From NCBI GenBank assembly GCA_013697825.1, contig JACCWD010000115.1, forward strand, positions 1 to 64,000: 64,000 nucleotides of DNA, written 5' to 3'. Under the pieces are notes generated by a model. It saw only the letters and a program-made list of their open reading frames with translations. It was not told the DNA's origin and ran no database searches. The DNA comes from Rubrobacter sp. Its GTDB lineage: Bacteria > Actinomycetota > Rubrobacteria > Rubrobacterales > Rubrobacteraceae. The position numbers and the translations under genes are program-made. This document shows, piece by piece, positions 33,253 through 41,209 of this stretch (the first letter of the stretch is position 1; each line of letters starts with the position of its first letter).

Positions 33253-34536
33253 ATGCAGGGAAACGGCTCCGCCTACGAAACTATCTTCACGATGGAGGCC
33301 ACCCCGGTCAAATACGGCCCCGGCTCCTCGGAGGAGGTCGGGTGGGAGGTGAAACGCTTCGGGCTGAAGCGAGTCATGCTCGTCTCCGACCCCGGCGTCG
33401 TCGCATCCGGCATAACGCCCCGCATCCGGGAACTCATCGAAGCCGAAGGCATCGAGGTCGAGGTGTGGGACGACTCCCGCGTCGAGCCGACGAGCAATTC
33501 GTTTCAAGCCGCCGCCGACTTCGCCAAAGAAGGGAACTTCGACGGGTTCGTCGCGGTCGGGGGCGGGTCGAGCATGGACACCGCGAAGGTCGCCGACCTT
33601 ATCGCCACCCACGGCGGCGAGATCATGGACTACGTGAACCCGCCCATCGGAGGCGGGAAGAAACCACCCGGCCCGACGAAGCCGCTCATATGCGTCCCGA
33701 CGACCGCCGGGACCGGCTCGGAGGCGACGACGGCGGCCATCCTCGACATCCCGGACATGAAGATAAAGACGGGTATCTCCCACGTATACCTCCGCCCGAA
33801 CCGGGGCATCGTTGACCCGCTCCTCACGATGACCGCTCCCTCGGAGGTGACGTCCTCCGCCGGACTCGATGTCGTATGCCACGCCGCCGAGTCGTATCTC
33901 ACGAAACCATACAACGAGCGACCGAAAATAGACGACCCGGACGAACGACCGCCGTATCAGGGAGCGAACCCGGTCGCCGACATGTGGAGCGCGAAGGCGC
34001 TCGAATACGGCGGTAAATACCTTCGCCGCGCCGTCGCCGACGGCAAGGATGTCGAGGCGCGGGGCTTCATGATGCTCGGCGCGACGCTCGCCGGGGTCGG
34101 CTTTGGCTCCGCCGGAGTTCACATACCGCATGCGTGCGCGTACCCCATAGCCGGGCTAAAGCACGAGTGGCAGCCGCCCGGCTACCCGGACGACCACCCC
34201 TTCGTGCCGCATGGATGGTCGGTCATAGTCACGTCTCCGGCGGCCTTCCGCTTCACGTATGACGCGATGCCCGAACGCCACCACGAAGTGGCGAACCTCC
34301 TCTCCGGGGAGACGATACAAAACCCGGACGAGAACACATTGCCGGATGTCGTCATCCAGCTAATGAAAGACGTCGGCGCGCCGAGCGGCGTGCGGGAACT
34401 CGGGTACACGGAGGATGAGATACCGATGCTCGTCGAGGGCGCGATGAAGCAGCAAAGGCTTCTCGTCGGCGCGCCGAAGGAGGTGAGCGAGGAGGATCTT
34501 GCGAGCGTAATCCGGGATTCGATGGAGAATTTCTAG
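33253..34536 (+). CDS. Iron-containing alcohol dehydrogenase, hydroxyacid-oxoacid transhydrogenase-like
   Basis: A 427-residue group III alcohol dehydrogenase. It matches the hydroxyacid-oxoacid transhydrogenase (HOT/ADHFE1) pattern in order: MEATPVKYGPGSSEEVGWEV, FDGFVAVGGGSSMDTAKVAD, KPLICVPTTAGTGSEATTAA, IPDMKIKTGISHVYLRPNRG, YQGANPVADMWSAKALEYGG and GVHIPHACAYPIAGL. Metal ligands are the Asp of GLDVVCHAAESY and the His residues of VCHA, HGW and HIPH. HOT oxidises 4-hydroxybutyrate to succinic semialdehyde, reducing 2-oxoglutarate to 2-hydroxyglutarate. ATG 33253 follows GGAGGGAAGGAG; an upstream start adds 14 basic residues. The next gene encodes a lactonase, which supports a gamma-butyrolactone/4-hydroxybutyrate role. 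Confidence 0.85.
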   Translation: MQGNGSAYETIFTMEATPVKYGPGSSEEVGWEVKRFGLKRVMLVSDPGVVASGITPRIRELIEAEGIEVEVWDDSRVEPTSNSFQAAADFAKEGNFDGFVAVGGGSSMDTAKVADLIATHGGEIMDYVNPPIGGGKKPPGPTKPLICVPTTAGTGSEATTAAILDIPDMKIKTGISHVYLRPNRGIVDPLLTMTAPSEVTSSAGLDVVCHAAESYLTKPYNERPKIDDPDERPPYQGANPVADMWSAKALEYGGKYLRRAVADGKDVEARGFMMLGATLAGVGFGSAGVHIPHACAYPIAGLKHEWQPPGYPDDHPFVPHGWSVIVTSPAAFRFTYDAMPERHHEVANLLSGETIQNPDENTLPDVVIQLMKDVGAPSGVRELGYTEDEIPMLVEGAMKQQRLLVGAPKEVSEEDLASVIRDSMENF

Positions 34537-34555
34537 CGATCGGCAATTAGCGATC

Positions 34556-34594
34556 AGCTTTTAGCCAACGGCCAATCGCCAACCGCTAAAAGCT
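34556..34594. repeat. Inverted repeat between transhydrogenase and lactonase genes
   Basis: AGCTTTTAGC (34556-34565) and GCTAAAAGCT (34585-34594) are perfect 10-base arms, of the same family as the larger repeat at 20390-20663. Confidence 0.65.
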
Positions 34595-34623
34595 CGCGAA
34601 GCGACTGAAAGGAGCGAAGCGCA

Positions 34624-35415
34624 ATGAGCGACCTTCGACTGTACTTCATGGAGTGCGGCAGCCTGAAGACGCAAGTGCAAATGATCAAGATGAACCAGGG
34701 TCTCGGCGACCCATACGAGGTTCCCGTCCCGTTCTATCTGATTCAACACCCGAGGGGAAACGTCCTCTATGACGGCGGCAACGCTTTGGAAGTCGCCCAA
34801 GACGCCGTCGCCCACTGGGGACAAGGCGTCGTCGACGCGTATACCCCGGTGATGACGGAGGATGATTTCGTCGTCAACCAACTCGAACGGCTCGACGTCG
34901 ATCCCGCCTCGATAAAGTACGTCATCCAGTCGCACCTCCACCTCGACCACTCGGGAGCCATCGGCCATTTCCCGAACGCCGAATACATCACTCAAAGGCG
35001 AGAACTCGAGTACGCCTTCACCCCGCAGTGGTTCCAGAAACCGGCGTACATCCGCCCGGACTTCGACCGTGACGTGGACTGGCTCCTCCTCGACGGCCCC
35101 CACGACGACGAATACGACCTCTTCGGCGATGGTGCTATTAAAACCCTCTTCACCCCCGGCCATGCTCCGGGCCACATGTCCGTCATCGTGAATTTGGAGA
35201 ACGACGGGGCGATGATCCTCACCGCCGACGCTTGCTATACGATGGACCATTACAACCGAACCGCCCTCCCCGGCCTCATCCACTCCGCCTCCGACGTCGC
35301 GGACTCCGTGGACAAAATACACCGCGCCGTGGACAAATACGAAGCCACCCCCGTAACCGGCCACGACCCCGAGGAGTGGCCGAAGTTCAAGAAGGCTCCT
35401 GAATATTATTCGTGA
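34624..35415 (+). CDS. Metallo-beta-lactamase-fold lactonase (AttM/BlcC/AHL-lactonase-like)
   Basis: A 263-residue MBL-fold hydrolase. The zinc site is SHLHLDHSG (H104, H106, D108, H109), with further ligands H180 or H184 in FTPGHAPGHMSVIV, D202 in TADACYTMDH and the late His in VTGHDPEEW. PFYLIQHPRGNVLYDGGN is typical of AHL lactonases and gamma-butyrolactonase BlcC (AttM). In Agrobacterium, BlcC acts with an iron-ADH (BlcB) on gamma-butyrolactone, which parallels the transhydrogenase just upstream. Hence gamma-lactone hydrolysis to 4-hydroxybutyrate is favoured; quorum-signal degradation is the alternative. AAAGGAG precedes ATG. Confidence 0.85.
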   Translation: MSDLRLYFMECGSLKTQVQMIKMNQGLGDPYEVPVPFYLIQHPRGNVLYDGGNALEVAQDAVAHWGQGVVDAYTPVMTEDDFVVNQLERLDVDPASIKYVIQSHLHLDHSGAIGHFPNAEYITQRRELEYAFTPQWFQKPAYIRPDFDRDVDWLLLDGPHDDEYDLFGDGAIKTLFTPGHAPGHMSVIVNLENDGAMILTADACYTMDHYNRTALPGLIHSASDVADSVDKIHRAVDKYEATPVTGHDPEEWPKFKKAPEYYS

Positions 35416-35432
35416 GGCGGCTTCGCGTCGCG

Positions 35433-35483
35433 GTTCTCGGTTTTTAGTTTCTAGCCGAGAACCGAGAACTAAAAACCGAGAAC
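35433..35483. repeat. Inverted repeat between convergent lactonase and aminotransferase genes
   Basis: GTTCTCGGTTTTTAGTT (35433-35449) and AACTAAAAACCGAGAAC (35467-35483) are perfect 17-base inverted arms. The aminotransferase stop (35469-35471) lies inside the right arm, so the repeat encodes its last residues. Likely works as a bidirectional terminator. Confidence 0.75.
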
Positions 35484-36815
35484 TTCCTTCATCGTCTCGA
35501 CAACGAAGGAAAGGTCTTCGTCCGTTATGTTGAGCGGCGGGGAGAGTGAGACGACGTTGTTGAATCCCGCCACCGTGTCGGCGTTCTTTCCGACTATGAG
35601 GCCGCGACTCTGGCAGCCCGCGAGAACCTTCGTCGCCATATCGGGGGCGGGGGTTTTCGTCTCTTTGTCCTCGACGAACTCGATGCCGATGAGGAGGCCG
35701 CGACCGCGCACGTCGCCGACGTTCGGGTGGCTTCCGAGTTCGGCGGAGAGTTTTTCGAGGAGCTTCTTTCCTTTTTCGGCGGAGCGTTCGGGGAGCTTTT
35801 CTTCTTCCATTATTTCGAGGTTCTTTATTGCGACGGCGCATCCCGCCGGGTGGCCGCCGAAGGTGTTCACGTGGCGGAAGCGGTCGTATTCCCCGGCGTT
35901 CGCGAAGGATTCGTAAAGCTCGCGCTTCACGGCGGTGGCGGAAAGTGGGAAGTACGCGCTCGTTATGCCCTTCGCCATCGAGACGATGTCCGGCTTCACC
36001 CCGTAATGCTGGTGGGCGAATTTCTTCCCCGTCCGCCCGAAGCCGCATATCACCTCGTCGGAGATGAGGAGTACGCCGTGCTTCTCGCAGATTTCCTCGA
36101 CTTTCCCCATATAGCTTTCGGGCGGGATGAGGATGCCGCCGCCCGTGATGATCGGCTCCATGATGACCCCGGCGACCGTCTCGGGCATCTCCCACATGAT
36201 GGCGCGCTCGATCTCCTCGGCGTACAACCTCGCGCACTCTTCGGGATCCTCGACGTTGAGATGACCCCGATACGAGTCCGGCGGCGGCACATGCACGAAG
36301 CCGGGCGTCAATGGCTCATAACGATACTTCCGGGCGGCTTGCCCGGTGGCGGCGAGGGTTCCGAGCGTGTTCCCGTGGTATGAGCGGTACCGGGAAATGA
36401 ACTTCCATCGGCCCGGCTCCCCGTTTTGCTCGTGGTACTGGCGGGCGACTTTGAAGGCGACCTCGTTCGCCTCCGAGCCGGAGTTCGAGAAGAAGAAGAC
36501 GTATTCGTCGTCGAGCCATTCGTTCAGCTTCTCGCCGAGTTCGATGGCGGGGACGTGGCTCTTCGTGAGCGGATAAAACGGGAGCGTGTTCAATTGATCG
36601 TACGCGGCTCGGGCGAGTTCCTCGCGCCCGTATCCGGCGTTCACGCACCACAGGCCGGACATTCCGTCGAGGTATTTGTTTCCTTCGATGTCCGTCACCC
36701 ACGCGCCTTCGGCGGAGGCGATGGTGAGGTGCGAGGATTCGGGGTCGTAGCCGCTCATCGCGTGCCAGAGATATTGGCGATCCTTCTCGACCCATTTCCC
36801 GGTCTTTTGCAGCAA
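35469..36815 (-). CDS. Class III PLP-dependent aminotransferase
   Basis: This 448-residue fold-type I aminotransferase shows the class III pattern: GNKYLDGMSGLWCVNAGYGR, FFFSNSGSEANEVAFKVARQ, YRSYHGNTLGTLAATGQ, ISDEVICGFGRTGKKFAHQH with the PLP Asp, then DIVSMAKGITSAYFPLSATA with the Schiff-base Lys, and HVNTFGGHPAGCAVAIKN. The sequence is closest to the beta-alanine/taurine/4-aminobutyrate-pyruvate group, but amine donor and keto acceptor cannot be fixed. Together with the adjacent transhydrogenase and lactonase, conversion of an omega-amino acid such as GABA to a semialdehyde is attractive. TTG 36815 follows GAGAGGAG. It is downstream of the BCCT transporter gene on the same strand. Confidence 0.9.
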   Translation of the reverse strand: MLQKTGKWVEKDRQYLWHAMSGYDPESSHLTIASAEGAWVTDIEGNKYLDGMSGLWCVNAGYGREELARAAYDQLNTLPFYPLTKSHVPAIELGEKLNEWLDDEYVFFFSNSGSEANEVAFKVARQYHEQNGEPGRWKFISRYRSYHGNTLGTLAATGQAARKYRYEPLTPGFVHVPPPDSYRGHLNVEDPEECARLYAEEIERAIMWEMPETVAGVIMEPIITGGGILIPPESYMGKVEEICEKHGVLLISDEVICGFGRTGKKFAHQHYGVKPDIVSMAKGITSAYFPLSATAVKRELYESFANAGEYDRFRHVNTFGGHPAGCAVAIKNLEIMEEEKLPERSAEKGKKLLEKLSAELGSHPNVGDVRGRGLLIGIEFVEDKETKTPAPDMATKVLAGCQSRGLIVGKNADTVAGFNNVVSLSPPLNITDEDLSFVVETMKEVLGF

Positions 36816-36898
36816 GGTTTTCTCCTCTCGATATTTCCGGCGCGAAACGCCCTCCCGAGCTTTTTACCCGGCTCGGGAGGGATGAATCAAGGTGATTG

Positions 36899-38491
36899 TC
36901 AGCGGCTCTTCGTCACTTCCCCCTCTCGCGCCCGGCTGTCCTCGCCGACGGGTTCTTCGGGGCGGGCCTCCCTTTCAGCGCGGGGTTCGGTGTCTTCGGA
37001 GCGAAGGGCTTTCATGAGGCTGAACGCCATGAGGGCGAGGATGATGAGGAACGGAAGCCCCGTGACGGTGACGACGTTCGAGAGGGCGTCGAGACCCCCG
37101 GCCAAAAGAAGCACGAGGGCGATGGCGCCGAGCGAGACGGCCCAGAAAATACGTTGGCGGGCGAGCGAGTTCTCTTCATCGCCCGAGGTGAGCGTATCGA
37201 GGACGAGCGAGGCCGAGTCGGCGGAGGTTATGAAGAAGATGCAAATTATGACGAGCGCGAGGAGCGAGGTGATCGTCGCGAGCGGGAGTTGTTCGAGCAT
37301 CGCGAAGAGCGCGACTTGCAAAGTTTCGTCAACGATCGCCGCAAGCCCGCCCGCGCCGTTGATCTCGATGTCGAGCGCGGTTCCGCCGAACACGCTGAAC
37401 CAAACGATGGTGAACGCGAGCGGCGCGAAGAGCACGCCGAGTATGAACTCCCGGATCGTCCTTCCGTAAGAAATTCTCGCCACGAACAGCCCGACGAAGG
37501 GAGCCCACGAGATCTGCCACGCCCATATGAAGACGGTCCACGCACCTTGCCAGCCGTCGTCGTTGTACGCCTGGTTCCAGAAAGAGAACTCGATGAGATT
37601 CTGGAAATAGTACCCGGTGTTTTGCACGAAACCTTGAAACACGAATGCCGTCGGCCCGGCGATGGCGACGAAGGTGAGGAGGATGATGGCGAGCGTCATG
37701 TTTAGCTGGCCGAGACGCCGAATGCCGCGATCCAAGCCGAGCGCGACCGAGATTATCGCCCCCGCCGTGATGATCGCGATGACCCCGGCTTGTAACCCCG
37801 CCGACTCGCCAAGCCCCGTAACCCTCGTCAACCCGGCGTTCACCTGCGAACCCGCGAGCCCGAGCGTGACCGCCACGCCGAACACGGTCCCGAGGACGGT
37901 GAAGATGTCTATGGCATGCCCGAGCGGGCCGTGGATCCTGTCCCCGAAGATGGGATGGAACGCCGAGCGTATGCGGAGTGGCATCCCTCGTCTATAACAA
38001 AAATACGCGAGCGAGAGCCCGGCGAGGCCGAAGACGCCCCACGCATGAAGCCCGTAATGGTAAAGCTCGAAGTTTATGGCCGCCTCGGCGATCGCCGTCT
38101 GTCCGGTCATGTTCATCGGGTTCTCGGCGAGGTGCGAAACCGGCCCCGCCACCCCGTAAAACATGAGCACGCTCCCGATGCCCGCCGTGAAAAGCATCGC
38201 GAACCACGCCCAGTTCGTGTATTCGGGGCGGCTTCCGTCCGGCCCGAGGCGGAGCCTCCCATACTTCGAGAAGCCGATGATCACCACGAAGCCGACGAAG
38301 ACCGTTACGAGGAGGATATATAGCCAGCCGAGGGAAGCGGAGATCCACGCCGCCAAATCCCCGAAAACAGCCGAGATCGGCCCCGGAAATATCGCCGCCG
38401 CCGCCACGAATAAAACAATGAACGCTGCCGACGCAAAGAATACAACCGGGTTCGTCTGCAACCCCAATGCCCGCTCTACACGCTGAAGCAT
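36899..38491 (-). CDS. BCCT-family betaine/carnitine/choline-type transporter
   Basis: A 530-residue transporter with 12 expected membrane segments. The BCCT signature is WTVFIWAWQISWAPFVGLFV followed by ARISYGRTIREFILGVLFAP, and the N-terminus has the usual NPVVFFASAAFIVLFVAAAA. Substrates of this family are quaternary amines such as glycine betaine, choline or carnitine, taken up with Na+ or H+. ATG 38491 is chosen since AGAGGAAGGGG precedes it; an upstream TTG would add 22 residues and run into the operator. The C-terminal tail is acidic and Arg-rich. It is divergent from the Glu/Leu dehydrogenase gene, with a palindrome in between matching one in front of the GntR regulator. Confidence 0.92.
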   Translation of the reverse strand: MLQRVERALGLQTNPVVFFASAAFIVLFVAAAAIFPGPISAVFGDLAAWISASLGWLYILLVTVFVGFVVIIGFSKYGRLRLGPDGSRPEYTNWAWFAMLFTAGIGSVLMFYGVAGPVSHLAENPMNMTGQTAIAEAAINFELYHYGLHAWGVFGLAGLSLAYFCYRRGMPLRIRSAFHPIFGDRIHGPLGHAIDIFTVLGTVFGVAVTLGLAGSQVNAGLTRVTGLGESAGLQAGVIAIITAGAIISVALGLDRGIRRLGQLNMTLAIILLTFVAIAGPTAFVFQGFVQNTGYYFQNLIEFSFWNQAYNDDGWQGAWTVFIWAWQISWAPFVGLFVARISYGRTIREFILGVLFAPLAFTIVWFSVFGGTALDIEINGAGGLAAIVDETLQVALFAMLEQLPLATITSLLALVIICIFFITSADSASLVLDTLTSGDEENSLARQRIFWAVSLGAIALVLLLAGGLDALSNVVTVTGLPFLIILALMAFSLMKALRSEDTEPRAEREARPEEPVGEDSRAREGEVTKSR

Positions 38492-38534
38492 GATGCCCCT
38501 TCCTCTTGCGGCCATTGGCTCAAAGTCCAGTGTA

Positions 38535-38548
38535 GATTGTTGACAATC
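38535..38548. promoter_or_regulatory. Candidate GntR/FCD operator between BCCT and dehydrogenase genes
   Basis: GATTGTTGACAATC is a 14-base palindrome apart from the two central bases. Its reverse complement, GATTGTCAACAATC, matches 13 of 14 bases of the site at 43928-43941 next to the GntR-type regulator. FCD regulators usually bind such TTGTNNACAA motifs. Confidence 0.6.
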
Positions 38549-38604
38549 ATACGTCAAACACCGAGGATATTCATTCGGAGTTCACGGTCGCATCGAGGAG
38601 GATC

Positions 38605-39795
38605 ATGGTATCGGAAAGGCACGAGCCGTTTTTGCGGGTCGAATGGAACGACCCGGAGAGCGGCGCGAAGGGATACGTCGTCGTTGACCGACTCGTCGGC
38701 GGCATCGCGACGGGCGGAACCCGTATGCGGCGGGGATGCACGATGGGGGAGGTCGAGGATCTCGCCCGCGGCATGTCGTACAAAACGGGCGCGTTGAAAA
38801 TCCCGGTCGGGGGGGCGAAGGGCGGCCTCGACTTCGATCCGCACGGCCCGGAGGCGAAGGAAATCCTCGGGCGGTTCGTGAGGGCGGTGCGTCCGCTCCT
38901 CGAAACATATTGGGTGACGGCGGAGGATCTCGGCGTTCCGCAACCCCTTCTCGATTCCGTCTTCGACGAGGCCGGACTCGGGATGTCATTGCATGCCGCG
39001 CTCCGCCGAAGCGAGAACCCCGGAAAGACTTTGTCGCGGGTGCGCGAAGCGTTCACGGTCGAGGTCGAAGGCATCGCGCTCCCCGACGTCATCGGCGGAT
39101 ACGGCGTCGCCGAGGCTGCGAGGGCGGCCATCGAAAGCCTCGGATGGCCGGACGGGAGGGCGCGGACCGTCGTTCAAGGTTTCGGCTCGATGGGCGGCTC
39201 GACGGCGAGGTACCTCGACCGGATGGGCGTCAAAGTCGTCGGCGTCGTGGACGCGAAAGGAGCCATCGTAAACCCGGACGGCCTCGACGTGGAGCGTTTA
39301 TTGAAGGCGAGAACGGAGTACGGGGAAATAAACCGGGCCGCGCTCCGGGAAAAAGACGGAGAACTTCCCGTCGAGGAGTGGCTCTCCATCGAGGCCGAGG
39401 TGCTCGTCCCCGCCGCCGTTTCGTACGCCATCACCGCCGAAAACTGCGAACTCGTGAACGCGGAGATCATCGTCGAGGCAGCGAACGTCCCGACGACGGC
39501 GGAGGCCGAGGCGAGGCTTCTCGAAAGAAACATCCCCGTCATCCCGGATTTCATCGTGAACGCGGGGGCGGTCGGATGGGCGTGGTGGACGCTCTTTGGG
39601 GACATAACCGCCGAGCCGGAGGAAGCATTCGGGAAGCTCTCGGAGGAAATGCGCCGCGCCGTATCGGAGATCATGGCCGCGTGGAAGAGGGGGGAGGGAA
39701 GCCCGAGGGAGGCGGCCCGGAGGATTTCGCAGTCGAACCTCGACGAGTTCGCCCTCGAATACGGCGAGGCGAGCCAGACTCGCAATATACTTTGA
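38605..39795 (+). CDS. Glu/Leu/Phe/Val dehydrogenase
   Basis: A 396-residue NAD(P)-dependent amino-acid dehydrogenase. The N-terminal catalytic domain has GGTRMRRGCTMGEVEDLARG, MSYKTGALKIPVGGAKGGLD (substrate Lys) and WVTAEDLGV (Asp). The C-terminal Rossmann part has VVQGFGSMGGSTARYLDRMG. The motif order, with a short N-terminus, fits glutamate or leucine dehydrogenase. It catalyses reversible oxidative deamination to the 2-oxo acid and ammonia. GAGGAGG lies just before ATG. It is transcribed away from the BCCT gene, so both may respond to the same GntR regulator. Exact substrate is uncertain. Confidence 0.88.
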   Translation: MVSERHEPFLRVEWNDPESGAKGYVVVDRLVGGIATGGTRMRRGCTMGEVEDLARGMSYKTGALKIPVGGAKGGLDFDPHGPEAKEILGRFVRAVRPLLETYWVTAEDLGVPQPLLDSVFDEAGLGMSLHAALRRSENPGKTLSRVREAFTVEVEGIALPDVIGGYGVAEAARAAIESLGWPDGRARTVVQGFGSMGGSTARYLDRMGVKVVGVVDAKGAIVNPDGLDVERLLKARTEYGEINRAALREKDGELPVEEWLSIEAEVLVPAAVSYAITAENCELVNAEIIVEAANVPTTAEAEARLLERNIPVIPDFIVNAGAVGWAWWTLFGDITAEPEEAFGKLSEEMRRAVSEIMAAWKRGEGSPREAARRISQSNLDEFALEYGEASQTRNIL

Positions 39796-39861
39796 CGCGA
39801 CCCCGCGAAAGTTTCGTGGGCGGGGAAGATGGCATGATCCTCCCCGACAAAAGATCGGCGG

Positions 39862-39967
39862 CTATCTCTCGAGCCTGGCGAACGTGATTCGCTCCCCTTC
39901 CGCGCCTTTCTTCCACATATCCTGCGAGGCCGCGGCGATGTCGTCGAGGCCGTCGGTGATGGTGGCA
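39862..39967 (-). pseudogene. Duplicated 3' end of a DUF3830 gene
   Basis: About 106 bases match 40682-40788 (the 3' end of the DUF3830 gene) with roughly ten differences, and encode the same C-terminus (GLDDIAAASQDMWKKGAEGE, then RITFARLER and stop). No start or N-terminal half remains. It and the intact gene's end form direct repeats, 820 bases apart, that flank the DUF6883/DUF4926 pair. Confidence 0.75.
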
Positions 39968-40025
39968 GCGTCGGGTGGAGGTCTTGAGCGGCGATCTTGT
40001 ACGGTGTCGTGAGGGAGGTGGAAAT

Positions 40026-40265
40026 TCAGGTGGTGGAGCCGAGGTGCCAGCGTCCGATCACCTTCAGATCGGGAGCCGTCGCCACATCGAGAAGGTCGAG
40101 CGTTCTTCCCTCGCCGTCGGAGACATCCACCGTGAGAACTCCGTAGGAGCTTTTGTCCACGATGGTCGCCGGGTGTCCGGCTCGAACCCCGAGAGACGAC
40201 ACGTCGGAGGGAAGCTCGATGACTTCGAGTTCCTCAAATTCTCGGATGTCTTTCGCTTCGTGCAT
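40026..40265 (-). CDS. DUF4926-like small protein
   Basis: A 79-residue protein. The segments EELEVIELPSDVSSLGVRAG, HPATIVDKSSYGVLTVDVSD and GRTLDLLDVATAPDLKVIG match the beta-barrel-like pattern of DUF4926 (a short domain with GxxGTVVE...VEFVDxxGRT). Such proteins are often found beside a DUF6883 protein, as here, and the pair resembles a toxin-antitoxin or immunity-type module. It follows the DUF6883 gene by 12 bases on the same strand and is likely co-transcribed. Function is unknown. Confidence 0.7.
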   Translation of the reverse strand: MHEAKDIREFEELEVIELPSDVSSLGVRAGHPATIVDKSSYGVLTVDVSDGEGRTLDLLDVATAPDLKVIGRWHLGSTT

Positions 40266-40277
40266 TATCTTTCGATT

Positions 40278-40634
40278 TTAGCGCACCACCGGATACGCTG
40301 TGATGAATCGGGGTGTGATCCGCCGCCAGTCGCCGTGCTCCGACACCCATGCCGTTATCATCGGTTCGGTGTTCTTCGCCGTCTCGAAGTCCTCGATCAA
40401 AACCTCGAAGCGGCGGAGATCGGTGCGTGGCGGCTTCTCCGTCACGATGCCACGCCCGATTTGCTCTCGTATGAGCCGTTCGAGGAGACGACCTTCACCT
40501 TCACCGACGCCAAAGACGCTTCGCCAAAGCCGGAGTTTGTGTCTGCCATCGGGGTGTTCGGGGTCGAGGAGGTATTCGTCGAACTTCCGGCGATCCACGC
40601 GCCCGGCAGCGAACCACTCCGCTCCGGGAATCAA
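40278..40634 (-). CDS. DUF6883-like small protein
   Basis: A 118-residue protein starting with TTG behind an excellent GGAGGTGGTGA site. It has IPGAEWFAAGRVDRRKFDEY, LLDPEHPDGRHKLRLWRSVF and a C-terminal VSEHGDWRRITPRFITAYPV. The core LLxPxHPxGRHKARVF is typical of DUF6883, which is also seen as the C-terminal toxin-like part of larger proteins. Paired with DUF4926 it may act as a small toxin with its antidote; this is inference from gene pairing only. The pair lies between a decayed and an intact copy of the DUF3830 3' end. Confidence 0.68.
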   Translation of the reverse strand: MIPGAEWFAAGRVDRRKFDEYLLDPEHPDGRHKLRLWRSVFGVGEGEGRLLERLIREQIGRGIVTEKPPRTDLRRFEVLIEDFETAKNTEPMITAWVSEHGDWRRITPRFITAYPVVR

Positions 40635-40681
40635 TCACCACCTCCGAAGTGCATGTGTATCGCCGGAAAAACGAAGAAACT

Positions 40682-41188
40682 CTATTTTTCCAGCCGGGCG
40701 AACGTGATTCGCTCCCCTTCCACGCCTTTCTTCCACATATCTTGCGAGGCTGCGGCGATGGCGTCGAGGCCGTCGGTGATCGTGGCGAAGACGTTCGCGG
40801 GAACCCATCCGTAATCCGGGTTGAGAAGAAGATTGTTCCGCTCGTAAAAAAGCGCGAGATCCACGATGGAGTCGAGGTCGCGCAAATTGTCCGACTCGTC
40901 ATAGCCGTGCGAGCCGGTCACGAGTTGCCACGGCTCGAACGAGAAATACACTACGTCGCCGGGTATCGGTGTGATCGTGGTGTTCTCCCGGCCCGGGTCT
41001 TTCTCGGCGAACGCCGGAAGAAGCCCGTATATCTCGTTCCTCGCGTACTTCGCGTGGTACGCATCCCCGCCGAGAGGGAGCGCGTTCCACACCGCCTCGC
41101 ACGTCCGCGGAGCCAAATCGTCGAGCATCTTCGCCACGCACGAGACATCCCTCTTTTCGAGCCGTATCTCGATGAACCGTTCCTCCAT
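40682..41188 (-). CDS. DUF3830-family protein
   Basis: A 168-residue protein with RFIEIRLEKRDVSCVAKMLD, DDLAPRTCEAVWNALPLGGD, YHAKYARNEIYGLLPAF and PGDVVYFSFEPWQLVTGSHG. These match DUF3830, a cyclophilin-like beta-barrel fold found near amidases, Asp/Glu racemases and GntR regulators in soil bacteria. No enzyme activity is established. It follows the amidase gene by 21 bases with AAGGGAG before ATG, so the two are an operon. Its last 106 bases are duplicated at 39862-39967. Confidence 0.8.
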   Translation of the reverse strand: MEERFIEIRLEKRDVSCVAKMLDDLAPRTCEAVWNALPLGGDAYHAKYARNEIYGLLPAFAEKDPGRENTTITPIPGDVVYFSFEPWQLVTGSHGYDESDNLRDLDSIVDLALFYERNNLLLNPDYGWVPANVFATITDGLDAIAAASQDMWKKGVEGERITFARLEK

Positions 41189-41209
41189 GAAAACTCCCTT
41201 CCGATTCGT

